Assembly (NCBI GenBank): GCA_009840625.1 | Contig: VXNJ01000010.1 | Span: 271,541-335,540 of the forward strand | Reading direction: 5' to 3' | DNA length: 64,000 nt | Source of the DNA: Chloroflexota bacterium | GTDB lineage: Bacteria; Chloroflexota; UBA11872; VXNJ01 | Part shown: positions 43,413 to 53,331 of the stretch, one piece after another | Layout of the letters: every line of letters begins with the position of its first letter | Position numbering within the stretch: the stretch's first letter is position 1 | Notes under the pieces: generated by a model | Seen by the model: only the letters and a program-made list of their open reading frames with translations | Database searches by the model: none | What the model was told of the DNA's origin: nothing | Position numbers and translations under genes: made by a program

Positions 43413-43416
<4 letters not shown>
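42076..43416 (+). CDS. MATE-like multi-pass transporter
   Basis: The protein of about 446 residues has roughly 12 hydrophobic helices arranged as two similar halves ([20 protein letters not shown] near the start; [20 protein letters not shown] in the second half), in line with the MATE/MVF superfamily of efflux pumps and flippases. Substrate cannot be assigned. The annotated ATG at 42076 is the base immediately after the mature tmRNA CCA end; a later in-frame start such as TTG near residue 16 ([10 protein letters not shown]) is possible. It is convergent with clpX, and the stop codons overlap. Confidence 0.75.
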
Positions 43417-44690
<1,274 letters not shown>

Positions 44691-44724
44691 GCTCTCCAGC
44701 CTCTCCTGTCAACCGGCCGGCCGG

Positions 44725-45321
44725 TCAGCCGGTCTCGGTGCGCCTGACGATCTGGTCCACGATCCCGTAGTCGAGCGCCTCGTCGGCGCTCATCCAGTAA
44801 TCGTGCTCGGTGTCTTCCCTGATCTTGTTCTTGGCCTGGCCGGTGTGGGTGACCAGGACGTCCTCGATGCGGTGCCGGACCCGCACGATCTCGCGCGCCG
44901 CGATCTCCAGGTCGGATGAGGTCATGTGGCCCGGAATCGACTGCGAGGGCTGGTGAATCAGGACGCTGGAATGCGGCAGCGCGAAGCGCTTGCCCTTCTC
45001 GCCGCCGGCCAGCAGCACGCAGGCGATGCTGGCCGCGATCCCGGTGCAGAAGGTCTGGATCTGCGGCTTGATGTACTGCATCGTGTCGTAGATCGCCATG
45101 CCGGCCGTCACCGACCCGCCGGGCGAATTGATGTACATCGAAATGTCGCGGTCGGGATCCTCGCTCTGCAGCAGCAGCAGCTGGGCCACGATCGTATTGG
45201 CCAGGGTGTCGTCGACCGGCGAGCCCACGAATATGATCCGATCGCGCAGCAGACGCGAGTAAATGTCCATCCCACGCTCGCCACGCTCGGTGGTCTCGAT
45301 CACATAGGGAATCAGGGTCAT
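44725..45321 (-). CDS. clpP: ATP-dependent Clp protease proteolytic subunit ClpP (copy 1, adjacent to clpX)
   Basis: The 198-residue serine protease shows [40 protein letters not shown], the active-site serine in [14 protein letters not shown], histidine in [11 protein letters not shown] and an aspartate in [12 protein letters not shown]. The translated protein is identical to copy 2 at 47189-47785. This copy keeps the normal downstream junction to clpX. It stops with TGA at 44725. The start is ATG 45321; a perfect inverted repeat (45327-45342) sits just upstream. Confidence 0.96.
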   Translation of the reverse strand: MTLIPYVIETTERGERGMDIYSRLLRDRIIFVGSPVDDTLANTIVAQLLLLQSEDPDRDISMYINSPGGSVTAGMAIYDTMQYIKPQIQTFCTGIAASIACVLLAGGEKGKRFALPHSSVLIHQPSQSIPGHMTSSDLEIAAREIVRVRHRIEDVLVTHTGQAKNKIREDTEHDYWMSADEALDYGIVDQIVRRTETG

Positions 45322-45429
45322 AAGGATTACGGGTCCCCGTAACTTGAAGGGCGCGGCAGGCCCCCGCTGGCCGGCCCGCAGGCCGATCGGGCGCCCCAGA
45401 TTATCCGCCCCCGGCGGCCTCCGATTGGT
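44727..45429. repeat. 703-bp direct repeat, left copy (clpP plus end of tig)
   Basis: The stretch from the clpP stop codon through its leader and on to the last 29 nt of the tig coding sequence is repeated at 47191-47893 (offset 2464 bp). I saw no difference in the stretches compared, and both the 198-residue ClpP and a 138-residue shadow frame are identical. Boundaries: bases 44726 and 47190 differ, and bases 45430 and 47894 differ. Confidence 0.9.
45327..45342. promoter_or_regulatory. Perfect 7-2-7 inverted repeat upstream of clpP copy 1
   Basis: ttacgggtccccgtaa lies 5 nt in front of the clpP start, where a ribosome binding site would be expected, and no AGGAGG-like site replaces it. It could be an operator or an RNA hairpin that controls translation. 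The same element occurs at 47791-47806 in the duplicate. Confidence 0.45.
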
Positions 45430-45493
45430 GCTCGTCCAGGGCCGGCGGGCGGCACCTATAGACTGGTTTTTTGTTCGAGTGGGAGGCGGTCAT

Positions 45494-46762
45494 TTGATAG
45501 AGACGAACCGCCTGGCTATCGACGGCGGGCGGCCGGTCATCGCCGAGCCGCTGCCCTCGGGGGTCTCGGGTCCGAGCGTGATGGCCGAGGAAGAGATCGC
45601 CGCGGTCGCCGAAGTTATTCGCTCCGGGCGACTGTTCGTCTACCCTCGCGGCGAGAGCGTGACCGCCGAATTTGAAGCCGCGGCCTGCCGATTTCTGGGC
45701 GTCGAGCACGCCTTGATGGTCAATTCGGGAACCAGCGCTTTGACCGCCGGGCTGATCGCGATCGGCGTCGGGCCGGGCGATGAGGTGATTATTCCCGGCT
45801 ATACCTACGTGGCCACTGCGGCGGCGGTGCTGGCGGCCGGGGCGGTGCCGGTCATCGCCGAAGTCGACTATTCGCTGGGACTCGACCCCGAGGATTTCGA
45901 GCGCAACATCACGCCGTATACGCGGGCGGTGATCCCGGTGCACATGCGCGGAATCCCGGTCCGCCTGGCCCGGATCCTGGAAATCGCCGAAGCCAATGCA
46001 ATCACCGTGGTCGAGGATGCCTGCCAGTGCGTCGGCGGCTCCTACCGCGGCCGCCCGGTCGGCACCTACGGAAAGGTTGCCGCCTGGAGCCTGAACTACT
46101 TCAAGACGATCTCGACCGGCGAAGGGGGCCTGCTCTACACCAACGACCGCGACATCTGGGAGCGGGCAGCGCTGGCTTCCGACCCCGGTCTGCCGCTATG
46201 GGAAGGGCCGGAAGCCTGGCGCAACGACGCCATCCCGCGCGCGACCAACCGGCCCAGCGAGGTTCTGGCGGCGATCGCGCTGGTACAGCTCGGGCGCTTG
46301 GAACAAATCCTTGCCCATCAGCGATCGCTCCGGCGGACGTTGCTTGGCGCGCTGGCGCCGCCGCGCGGTTACGTGCTGCAGCATCTGGACGATCCCGACG
46401 GGGATACCGGAGGCTCGGTCTCCGTAATCGTGAATGACCAGACGCAGGCAATGGCCTACGCGCGGGCGCTATCGGCCGAAGGAGTGGAGGCGGCCACGAC
46501 CTACAACCAGGGATTCCCCGACCGGCATATCTACGCCCACTGGGGCTCCATCCTGGAAAAGCGATCGCCGCACCGGCTGGGCTATCCGTGGAACGACCCC
46601 AACTACCTTGGTTCGGTCAAGTACTCGCGCGACATGTGCCCCAGGACGCTGGACCTGTTGAGCCGCTGCATCCGGTTCGACCTGCACATGAACCTTGAGC
46701 CGGAGCACGCCTTGCTTATCGCGAAGGCACTGAACAAGGTTGACGCAGCTTTGGGCGGGTGA
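45494..46762 (+). CDS. DegT/DnrJ/EryC1-type sugar aminotransferase
   Basis: The 422-residue PLP enzyme shows LMVNSGTSALTAGLIAIG, PGYTYVATAAAVLAAGAVPV, the PLP aspartate in VVEDACQCVGGSYRG and the Schiff-base lysine in SLNYFKTISTGEGG (about residue 204). The family makes amino sugars for glycans, antibiotics and cell-surface polymers (or AHBA and related compounds). TTG 45494 is preceded by GGGAGG at 45481-45486. It is on the opposite strand to clpP/clpX and tig, inside the insert between the two clpP copies. No other sugar-nucleotide genes are nearby. Confidence 0.9.
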   Translation: MIETNRLAIDGGRPVIAEPLPSGVSGPSVMAEEEIAAVAEVIRSGRLFVYPRGESVTAEFEAAACRFLGVEHALMVNSGTSALTAGLIAIGVGPGDEVIIPGYTYVATAAAVLAAGAVPVIAEVDYSLGLDPEDFERNITPYTRAVIPVHMRGIPVRLARILEIAEANAITVVEDACQCVGGSYRGRPVGTYGKVAAWSLNYFKTISTGEGGLLYTNDRDIWERAALASDPGLPLWEGPEAWRNDAIPRATNRPSEVLAAIALVQLGRLEQILAHQRSLRRTLLGALAPPRGYVLQHLDDPDGDTGGSVSVIVNDQTQAMAYARALSAEGVEAATTYNQGFPDRHIYAHWGSILEKRSPHRLGYPWNDPNYLGSVKYSRDMCPRTLDLLSRCIRFDLHMNLEPEHALLIAKALNKVDAALGG

Positions 46763-46924
46763 GCGCTTGTATTCACTCGTGCAACCGACATACACCCCGC
46801 TCAATGCCTTCACCTAAGCAAGCCCGAGGCAGCCGGTCGTTGGGTGGCCGATGCGAAATCCGGTTGCAAAGCGTACAAATTGCAACTAGCACTTGCAATC
46901 TGTACCGAACCACCATCCGTAGCC

Positions 46925-47192
46925 TTGACATCTCGTGAAATAGAACCGCGGCTAAGAGAGTTTTTTGGCCTTTACCCGATCGTCACGGTGACCGGATCGC
47001 GGCAATCTGGGGAAACCGCCCTGTGCCGGGCGGCATTTCCTGAATTGCAGTGCGCCAAATTGGAGGCCCCGGATCAGAGGGATTTCGCGAAAGACCATCG
47101 TCTATGGAGGCGCGACTAAGCAGTTGCGCGGAGATTGCGGCGTGGTGCCCTTTACCGATTTCGCCGAGTTGCTCGAGCGCTCAATTCGCTAG
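46925..47192 (+). pseudogene. Remnant of an AAA ATPase with DUF4143-like architecture
   Basis: An N-terminal piece reads TSREIEPRLREFFGLYPIVT followed by a P-loop in which the lysine is lost (GSRQSGETALC instead of GxxQxGKTT), and ends with TAA at 47117-47119. A C-terminal piece begins in another frame near 47097 (IVYGGATKQLRGDCGVVPF) and ends [10 protein letters not shown] with TAG at 47190-47192. Intact family members have about 250 residues between these parts, so there has been an internal deletion plus a frame change. The GC content is visibly lower than its neighbours. It cannot make an active ATPase. Confidence 0.75.
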
Positions 47193-47785
47193 CCGGTCTC
47201 GGTGCGCCTGACGATCTGGTCCACGATCCCGTAGTCGAGCGCCTCGTCGGCGCTCATCCAGTAATCGTGCTCGGTGTCTTCCCTGATCTTGTTCTTGGCC
47301 TGGCCGGTGTGGGTGACCAGGACGTCCTCGATGCGGTGCCGGACCCGCACGATCTCGCGCGCCGCGATCTCCAGGTCGGATGAGGTCATGTGGCCCGGAA
47401 TCGACTGCGAGGGCTGGTGAATCAGGACGCTGGAATGCGGCAGCGCGAAGCGCTTGCCCTTCTCGCCGCCGGCCAGCAGCACGCAGGCGATGCTGGCCGC
47501 GATCCCGGTGCAGAAGGTCTGGATCTGCGGCTTGATGTACTGCATCGTGTCGTAGATCGCCATGCCGGCCGTCACCGACCCGCCGGGCGAATTGATGTAC
47601 ATCGAAATGTCGCGGTCGGGATCCTCGCTCTGCAGCAGCAGCAGCTGGGCCACGATCGTATTGGCCAGGGTGTCGTCGACCGGCGAGCCCACGAATATGA
47701 TCCGATCGCGCAGCAGACGCGAGTAAATGTCCATCCCACGCTCGCCACGCTCGGTGGTCTCGATCACATAGGGAATCAGGGTCAT
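47189..47785 (-). CDS. clpP: ClpP proteolytic subunit (copy 2, adjacent to tig)
   Basis: The 198-residue protein is identical to copy 1 (same catalytic serine in [14 protein letters not shown]). Its stop codon is TAG (47189-47191), composed partly of sequence from the insert, whereas copy 1 uses TGA. It has the native upstream side, separated from the tig stop by 79 nt, so tig followed by clpP copy 2 is the ancestral arrangement on the 5' side, and copy 1 followed by clpX is the ancestral 3' side. Confidence 0.95.
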   Translation of the reverse strand: MTLIPYVIETTERGERGMDIYSRLLRDRIIFVGSPVDDTLANTIVAQLLLLQSEDPDRDISMYINSPGGSVTAGMAIYDTMQYIKPQIQTFCTGIAASIACVLLAGGEKGKRFALPHSSVLIHQPSQSIPGHMTSSDLEIAAREIVRVRHRIEDVLVTHTGQAKNKIREDTEHDYWMSADEALDYGIVDQIVRRTETG

Positions 47786-47893
47786 AAGGATTACGGGTCC
47801 CCGTAACTTGAAGGGCGCGGCAGGCCCCCGCTGGCCGGCCCGCAGGCCGATCGGGCGCCCCAGATTATCCGCCCCCGGCGGCCTCCGATTGGT
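47191..47893. repeat. 703-bp direct repeat, right copy (clpP plus end of tig)
   Basis: This is the partner of 44727-45429. The two repeats flank an insert of 1761 bp (45430-47190) that carries a DegT aminotransferase gene and an ATPase pseudogene. Recombination between them would delete 2464 bp and restore tig-clpP-clpX. Confidence 0.9.
47791..47806. promoter_or_regulatory. Perfect 7-2-7 inverted repeat upstream of clpP copy 2
   Basis: This is the same sequence (ttacgggtccccgtaa) and position relative to the start as in copy 1, located between tig and clpP on the minus strand. In the ancestral operon it would have been the only control element between tig and clpP. Confidence 0.45.
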
Positions 47894-49262
47894 CGGAGTC
47901 GGGGTCATCGGCCGGGGCTTCCGACCCTGATTGTTCGCCCTCGGCGCCGAGCGGATCCTGGACGTTGACCTCTTCCAGGAGCTGGTCGAGGACCCTTTCC
48001 TGGAGGATCTGCCCGGCCAGGCTTTCGATCCCCATCTGGTTCAGGTAGTGATTGCGCAGCGCTTCCTGTTCGCCCGCGGGGTAGGAAGCGAACATCTCGG
48101 TCAGCCGCGTTTCAACGTCCTGGGGGCCGACTTCTATCTCCCGGGCGCTGGCGAATTCGCGGATCGTCAGCGAATTGCGGATCATGTCCTCGGCGTCCTC
48201 GTGGGCCTGCTGACGGAAGGATTCGTCGTCCATCCCGCGCTGGGCCAGGAAGGTCTCCAGGGCCATGCCACGCCGGGTCAAGTCGGCCACCCGCGCCTCC
48301 AGGAGCTGATGGGCCTGGTTGCGGACCAGTCGTTCGGCGATCGTGAAATCGGATTTGTCGATCAGGGCCGCCAGGGCCTCGTTCTGCAGTCGGGAACGGT
48401 CTTCGCGCTCGCGGTAATCGGTCATCTCCTCGCGCATCTGATCGCGCAGTTCTTCGACGCTCTCAACCTCCGAGACCGAGGCCGCGAACTCATCGTTCAG
48501 TTCCGGCAGGGTGCGCTCGGTCAACCCGACCAACTTGACCCGGTATTCGGCGCTCTTGCCGGCCACCGCCGCGATTGGCGAGGAATCGGAATAGGCGAGT
48601 TCGAACTCCTTCTCGTCGCCGATCCGCATGCCCAGGACCTGGTCCGCGAATCCATCGGCAAATCCCGGATTGGACATGCTGACCGCCAGGCCCTCGCGCT
48701 CGATTCGGTCTTCCCCGTCGACGCGCTCGCGAAAGTCGAAGCGGGCGATGTCCTCGCCGCCAAGTTCGCGCTCGGAGTCCTCGATGTCGACCATCTCGGC
48801 GCGACTGGAGCGGATCGCCTCCAACTGCTGGACAATCTCCTCCTCGCCCACCTCGATCGTGCGGCGGCGCAGGCTGATGGTGCGGGCGTTGCCCAAGGTA
48901 ACCGTCGGAACCAGCGGGACCGTGCCCGAATAGGTGAACGTGCGCGAGAAATCTAGTTCGCCTTCGCCGGAATCCGGATATTCGAACTCGGGCTGGTCGG
49001 CCATCTCCAGGTCTTGCTCGGCCAGGGCGCGGTCGAAGGTGCGCGGTACCAGGCGTTCGATCGCATCGAGTTTGATCGCCGCTTCTCCGAACAACCGCTC
49101 GACCACCCGGGGAGGCGCCTTGCCGGGTCGGAATCCGGGTATTTTCTGGCGCTGGGCGATGCGACGGGCAGCGTTCTGATACTCGCGCTGCAGGTCCTCG
49201 ACCGGTATTTCAATCGTCAGCTTGGCGGTGCCGTCGCCAATCAATTCGCTGGAAGAGGGCAA
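47865..49262 (-). CDS. tig: Trigger factor (ribosome-associated chaperone)
   Basis: The 465-residue protein has the ribosome-binding domain with signature [20 protein letters not shown] (about residues 43-62), an FKBP-type prolyl isomerase domain (about 155-250, [20 protein letters not shown]) and the helical chaperone arms. The C-terminus is acidic and ends [10 protein letters not shown], and those last codons are duplicated at 45401-45429. TTG 49262 is preceded by AAGGTGG. It heads the tig-clpP-clpX order on this strand. Confidence 0.95.
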   Translation of the reverse strand: MPSSSELIGDGTAKLTIEIPVEDLQREYQNAARRIAQRQKIPGFRPGKAPPRVVERLFGEAAIKLDAIERLVPRTFDRALAEQDLEMADQPEFEYPDSGEGELDFSRTFTYSGTVPLVPTVTLGNARTISLRRRTIEVGEEEIVQQLEAIRSSRAEMVDIEDSERELGGEDIARFDFRERVDGEDRIEREGLAVSMSNPGFADGFADQVLGMRIGDEKEFELAYSDSSPIAAVAGKSAEYRVKLVGLTERTLPELNDEFAASVSEVESVEELRDQMREEMTDYREREDRSRLQNEALAALIDKSDFTIAERLVRNQAHQLLEARVADLTRRGMALETFLAQRGMDDESFRQQAHEDAEDMIRNSLTIREFASAREIEVGPQDVETRLTEMFASYPAGEQEALRNHYLNQMGIESLAGQILQERVLDQLLEEVNVQDPLGAEGEQSGSEAPADDPDSDQSEAAGGG

Positions 49263-49317
49263 GGTTCCACCTTGGGGTAAGTCGGGGTTGAGGCGCCAAT
49301 GGGCGCTAGCGGTTACC

Positions 49318-49393
49318 TGGAGCGGAAGACGGGACTCGGACCCGCGACCTTCTCCTTGGCAAGGAGACGCTCTACCAACTGAGCTACTTCCGC
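49318..49393 (-). tRNA. tRNA-Gly (anticodon GCC)
   Basis: On the minus strand the acceptor GCGGAAG pairs exactly with CTTCCGC, followed by discriminator T and encoded CCA (49318-49320). D arm AGCTCAGTTGGTAGAGC, anticodon stem TCTCC/GGAGA with loop TTGCCAA, and T loop GGTCCGAGTCC are standard. The anticodon GCC reads glycine GGC/GGU. Length is 76 nt with CCA. Confidence 0.95.
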
Positions 49394-49524
49394 GCTCTTC
49401 TGGAGACGAAACAAAGTCTATATAAAGTTTCCGGACCCGGCCGGGCGCGCGGGCCCGTCGGACCGGTCGGCGGATAATGTTGGCGGTGCGCCTAAATCAT
49501 GTGGAAGTAAGGGACGCGGCGAGG

Positions 49525-49950
49525 ATGAGGACAGCCTATCTGGTGCTTGGTGCGGTGCTGCTCGTAACCGCGGCGGCGGCCTGGGTTCTCTGGGTCATCA
49601 CCCCGCTGATTCACGACGGATCGGACAGCTACCCGTACTGGGAAGTGCTCAACTACTTCATGGCCTTTTCGGTGCTGGTGGCCCTGCTGGTGAACGCGGC
49701 CGGCAAGCGCGCCTACGACCGCGCCAACTCCGCCGACGGACCCATTACCCGGCGCTGGTTGACTGTTAACGTCTTGTTCTTTGCTTCGCTGGTATTGGCG
49801 GCCTGGTTTTACTGGAACTGGTTCTTCTACTTCTTTCCGGAGAGCGAACCCGGCGCCGCCGACATCCACCTGGAAATGTGGACTCTGATCAATCCGCTCT
49901 TCTATCTCACCTGCGGCGTGACCGGTTTCCGGATGCTCAGACGTGCTTGA
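49525..49950 (+). CDS. Small four-helix membrane protein (paralogue of the gene at 12297)
   Basis: The 141-residue protein has four hydrophobic helices with the same motif order as the gene at 12297: a first helix AYLVLGAVLLVTAAAAWVLW, then EVLNYFMAFSVLVALLVNAA, a third helix FFASLVLAAWFYWNWFFYF and a fourth INPLFYLTCGVTGFRML. The N(W/Y)FM and WNWF motifs are shared. ATG 49525 is chosen; an in-frame GTG at 49501 is possible. Family unrecognised. It follows tRNA-Gly on the opposite strand and precedes fhs. Confidence 0.75.
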   Translation: MRTAYLVLGAVLLVTAAAAWVLWVITPLIHDGSDSYPYWEVLNYFMAFSVLVALLVNAAGKRAYDRANSADGPITRRWLTVNVLFFASLVLAAWFYWNWFFYFFPESEPGAADIHLEMWTLINPLFYLTCGVTGFRMLRRA

Positions 49951-50036
49951 ATTGCCCCGGCTGATCCGCGCGAGGCGCGGACCGCCAGTCGGGGCCTGCA
50001 GGCGCCCCTAACCGCGACCGGATCGAAGGCCGCGAA

Positions 50037-51656
50037 TTGCGCCCCATTCTTGAAATTGCCGATGAGCTCGGCATTGAGCAGGGGCACCTGATCCCGTACG
50101 GGAATTCGAAGGCCAAGGTTTCGCTAGCGGCGATTCGCGATCGACCCGCCGGCAAATTGATCGTCGTCACCGGGATGACCCCCACGCCGGCCGGAGAGGG
50201 CAAGACGACCACCTCGGTGGCGATCGCCCAGGGTATGGGGCGGCTAGGACTAAAGTCCGCCGTCACGCTGCGCCAGCCGTCACTGGGTCCGATCTTCGGA
50301 CTCAAGGGTGGCGGGGCCGGCGGGGGTCGCGCTCGGGTCGTTCCCGAGGACGAAATAAACGTCCACTTCACCGGCGACGGGCATGCTGTTTCCTCGGCCC
50401 ACAACCTCCTGGCGGCGTTGACCGAGAACGCGATCCAGCGCGGCCAGATTCCGGGAGCTCGGACGAGCGGGATCAGCTGGCGGAGGGTTCTGGACGTCCA
50501 GGACCGCGCGCTGCGCAATATCACCACCGGGCTGGGCGGTGCGGGCAATGCCCCGCTGCGCGAAACCGGATTCGATATCGTGCCGGCTTCCGAGATCATG
50601 GCCGTTCTGGCGCTGGCAACCGACTTCGACGACCTGCGTCGCCGGCTCGCGCAGGTCACCGTGGCGGTCGGCCAGCGCCGCGAAGCGGTTACCGCCGGCG
50701 ACGTGGGTGCGGTCGGTTCGTTGATGGCGCTGCTGCGACATGCCCTGTTGCCGAACCTGGTCCAGACGACCGAGGGCCAGCCCGCGTTCGTCCACACCGG
50801 ACCCTTTGGCAACATCGCCCACGGATGCAGCTCGGTCGTCGCCGATCGATTGGCGCTCGGCTACACTGATTTCGTGCTGACCGAGGCCGGATTCGGCGCC
50901 GATCTTGGCTTCGAGAAATTCATGGATATCAAATGCCGCGGCGGCGGACTTGATCCGAGCGCGGCGGTCGTGGTGGCCACGGTTCGGGCCTTGCGGCACC
51001 ACGGCGGCGCCACCCGCGACCGGCTCGCCGAACCGGACGTGCAGGCGGTTGAGGCGGGAACGGCCAATCTGGCCCACATGATCGGGATCGTGCGCGGGTT
51101 CGGATTGCCGGCGGTCGTGGCGATCAATCGCTTCGAATCAGACACCGATGCCGAGATCGCCGCGGCACGCGCGGCGGCGCTGGCGGCTGGTGCCAGCGCG
51201 GCGGTCGAATCCACCGGCTTCGAACAGGGCGGCGCCGGCTCGGCCGACCTCGGGGCCGCGGTTGCCGAGGCGGCCGCCGGACCGCCGCCGCCCGTGACCT
51301 ATCCCTATCGCCTCGCGGATCCAATCGCGGAAAAAGTCAAATCGCTGGCCACCAAGCTCTACGGCGCGGCCGACGTCCACTGGAGCCCGAGCGCGTCGCG
51401 TCAGCGGCGGCGATTCGAAAGGCAGGGTCTGTCCGATCTCCCGATCTGCATGGCCAAGACACCGATGTCGCTTTCGCACGACCCGCGCCTCCGCAACCGC
51501 CCCCGCGGGTACACGTTCGAAGTAGTCGACTGCCGCGCCTCCACCGGCGCCGGATTCATCTATCCCATTGCCAGTTCGATCCTGACCATGCCCGGTCTGC
51601 CCAAGAGTCCGCGGTCGCTTGACCTGGACGAGCAGGGAAACATCCTCGGGTTCTAA
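50037..51656 (+). CDS. fhs: Formate-tetrahydrofolate ligase
   Basis: This enzyme makes 10-formyl-THF from formate, THF and ATP. The 539-residue length fits. The P-loop lies in VTGMTPTPAGEGKTTTSVAI (about residues 45-64), followed by RQPSLGPIFGLKGGGAGGGR and EINVHFTGDGHAV, all strong family signatures, with the C-terminal GAGFIYPIASSILTMPGLPK. TTG 50037 is preceded by GAAGG 7 nt away. It suggests a folate-based C1 route (Wood-Ljungdahl methyl branch or formate assimilation); no other C1 genes are adjacent. Confidence 0.96.
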   Translation: MRPILEIADELGIEQGHLIPYGNSKAKVSLAAIRDRPAGKLIVVTGMTPTPAGEGKTTTSVAIAQGMGRLGLKSAVTLRQPSLGPIFGLKGGGAGGGRARVVPEDEINVHFTGDGHAVSSAHNLLAALTENAIQRGQIPGARTSGISWRRVLDVQDRALRNITTGLGGAGNAPLRETGFDIVPASEIMAVLALATDFDDLRRRLAQVTVAVGQRREAVTAGDVGAVGSLMALLRHALLPNLVQTTEGQPAFVHTGPFGNIAHGCSSVVADRLALGYTDFVLTEAGFGADLGFEKFMDIKCRGGGLDPSAAVVVATVRALRHHGGATRDRLAEPDVQAVEAGTANLAHMIGIVRGFGLPAVVAINRFESDTDAEIAAARAAALAAGASAAVESTGFEQGGAGSADLGAAVAEAAAGPPPPVTYPYRLADPIAEKVKSLATKLYGAADVHWSPSASRQRRRFERQGLSDLPICMAKTPMSLSHDPRLRNRPRGYTFEVVDCRASTGAGFIYPIASSILTMPGLPKSPRSLDLDEQGNILGF

Positions 51657-51673
51657 GGCCCGCCGGGCCCTGC

Positions 51674-52384
51674 TCAGGCTTGGTTGGATTGGCGGATCTT
51701 GGCAGCGTTCTTTAGCGCTTCGCGGCGCGAAAGCGGGCTGATCTCGTCCGAATTGTGCGCAATGAACGACTCCACCACCGCCAGGTCAGTCCAGGCCAGG
51801 GAGCGAAGCGCCCAGCCGATGCCTTTGCGAATGAAGAAATCGGGGTCGGCCAGATTGCTTTCAATGCAGTCGAAGAGGAGACGGATGTCGGTCTCCTGCT
51901 TGCGGCCCAGCTGGCAGATGATCGAGGACCGACGCTTCCATTTGTCCGGATCCAGACTCCAGGCCCGCATTTCCCGGGACATTTCGGCGGGGTGTTTCTC
52001 CAGTAGTTCGCGAAGCCGGTGCGAGGCGATATCGTCGACGTAGTCCCACCATGCTCCGGTGACCACCAGTTCCTCCAACAGCGGCAGGGTGTCCAGGCTC
52101 CGGAAGGAACTGTACTCCCGGGCACCCAATAGCGCCAGCGCGGCGTATCGCTCCTCGCGGTATTCGGCTTTCCTCCAGAGTTCCAACACCGACTCTCGCC
52201 AGGCGCGTTTGTCTTCGATTGGATGAGCCTGGAATACGTCTCTGCACAATCGGCGCCGCAACGGGGTCTGGATGCCCCGGTAGGGCATTTCCGACTTCAT
52301 GTAGCGCCGCATTCCGGCGGCTTTATCCGGGTTGGCGTTATCGGCCAGAACCCGGCGGATTTGGGTCACTAGGGGGTTTGGCAT
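51674..52384 (-). CDS. AlkD-like DNA alkylation repair protein
   Basis: The 236-residue protein is built of HEAT-like helices. The AlkD pocket residues are visible: tryptophans and aspartate in VTGAWWDYVDDIASHRLREL, the KWKRRSSIICQL segment and FFIRKGIGWALRSLAWTD. AlkD excises bulky or cationic N3/N7-alkylpurines without base flipping. ATG 52384 (MPNPLVTQIRRVLADNA) fits the family start; the open frame to 52717 is a non-homologous extension. It ends 17 nt from the fhs stop, convergently. Confidence 0.88.
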   Translation of the reverse strand: MPNPLVTQIRRVLADNANPDKAAGMRRYMKSEMPYRGIQTPLRRRLCRDVFQAHPIEDKRAWRESVLELWRKAEYREERYAALALLGAREYSSFRSLDTLPLLEELVVTGAWWDYVDDIASHRLRELLEKHPAEMSREMRAWSLDPDKWKRRSSIICQLGRKQETDIRLLFDCIESNLADPDFFIRKGIGWALRSLAWTDLAVVESFIAHNSDEISPLSRREALKNAAKIRQSNQA

Positions 52385-52479
52385 ACCGATCGGACCAGCT
52401 GCGCCGCGACCGCCGCCAAGGCGGGCGGATGGCAAGCCCCGCGCCGCCTTTGGCGACGCGGGTTTAGGCCGCTGCCGGA

Positions 52480-53331
52480 TTAATCCCTGGTCGCGGCCGC
52501 CTCGATTGCCCGGCGCGCAATGACCTCCACCATGGCCCGGCGGTACTCTTCGCTGCCGTGCAGGTCGGCATTTACGAACTCGAGTCCGTCGCCGGCGCCG
52601 GAGGCGGCCGCAGCCGCCCCGGAGGGAAGCTCGGCACCGCTTAATGCGCCCTCTACCGCGCTGAGGTGCTGGGCGTGACTGGACGCCCCGGTTACGGCAA
52701 CGCTGGCCGACCGGCAAACGCCGCCGGCAAGATCCAGCGCCGCCGCCACGCCGACAAGTGCGAAACGCGAAGCGCGCTGCTCCAGCTTGGCGTAGGCGGC
52801 CGAACGCCGACCGTTGAACCGCACCCCGGTGATGATCTCGTCCTCGCCGAGGTCAACGGTGAGGATGTCCTGGAAGAAATCCGCCGCCGACACGCTCCGT
52901 CCGCCACCGGGGCCTTGCAGATCGATCTGGGCGTTTAAGGCCACCAGCACGGCCGGCAGGTCGGCGCCCGGATCGGCGTGGGCAAGGCTTCCCCCGATGG
53001 TGCCGCGATTGCGTACCTGCGGATCGCCGATTTCGGCGGCGGTTTCGGCCACGATCGGAGCATAGGAGCGCAACAGGTCAGAAGCGGCCAGTTCGGAGTG
53101 GGTTGTTCCCGCGCCGATGGTGACCTCCTCCCCGTCGCAGGAGATACCCTGCAACTCGGCGATCCCGCCGATGTCGATCAGCAGACCCGGTTCGGCCAGG
53201 CGCTGCTTCATGATCGGGATCAGACTGTGCCCGCCGGCCAGCAACTTGGCCTCGTCGCCACCTTCACGCAGCAAAGCAAGGGCTTCCTCGACGCTGCCGG
53301 CGCGGGTGTAGTCAAACGAAGTTGGAATCAC
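52480..53331 (-). CDS. FAD-binding subunit of a molybdenum hydroxylase (CoxM type)
   Basis: The 283-residue protein has the FAD motifs LLAGGHSLIPIMKQRLA (about residues 31-47) and QVRNRGTIGGSLAHADP GADLP segment typical of CoxM/CutM subunits, which pass electrons from the 2Fe-2S subunit to an acceptor. GTG 53331 overlaps the stop of the upstream CoxL gene by 4 nt (GTGA), so translation is coupled. Ends with VEVIARRAIEAAATRD. It is the last gene of the molybdenum-hydroxylase operon. Confidence 0.93.
   Translation of the reverse strand: MIPTSFDYTRAGSVEEALALLREGGDEAKLLAGGHSLIPIMKQRLAEPGLLIDIGGIAELQGISCDGEEVTIGAGTTHSELAASDLLRSYAPIVAETAAEIGDPQVRNRGTIGGSLAHADPGADLPAVLVALNAQIDLQGPGGGRSVSAADFFQDILTVDLGEDEIITGVRFNGRRSAAYAKLEQRASRFALVGVAAALDLAGGVCRSASVAVTGASSHAQHLSAVEGALSGAELPSGAAAAASGAGDGLEFVNADLHGSEEYRRAMVEVIARRAIEAAATRD

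Noticed and set aside
44926..45342. 138-residue frame antisense to clpP (also at 47390-47806)
   Set aside because: It appears twice only because clpP is duplicated; composition and position are those of an antisense shadow.
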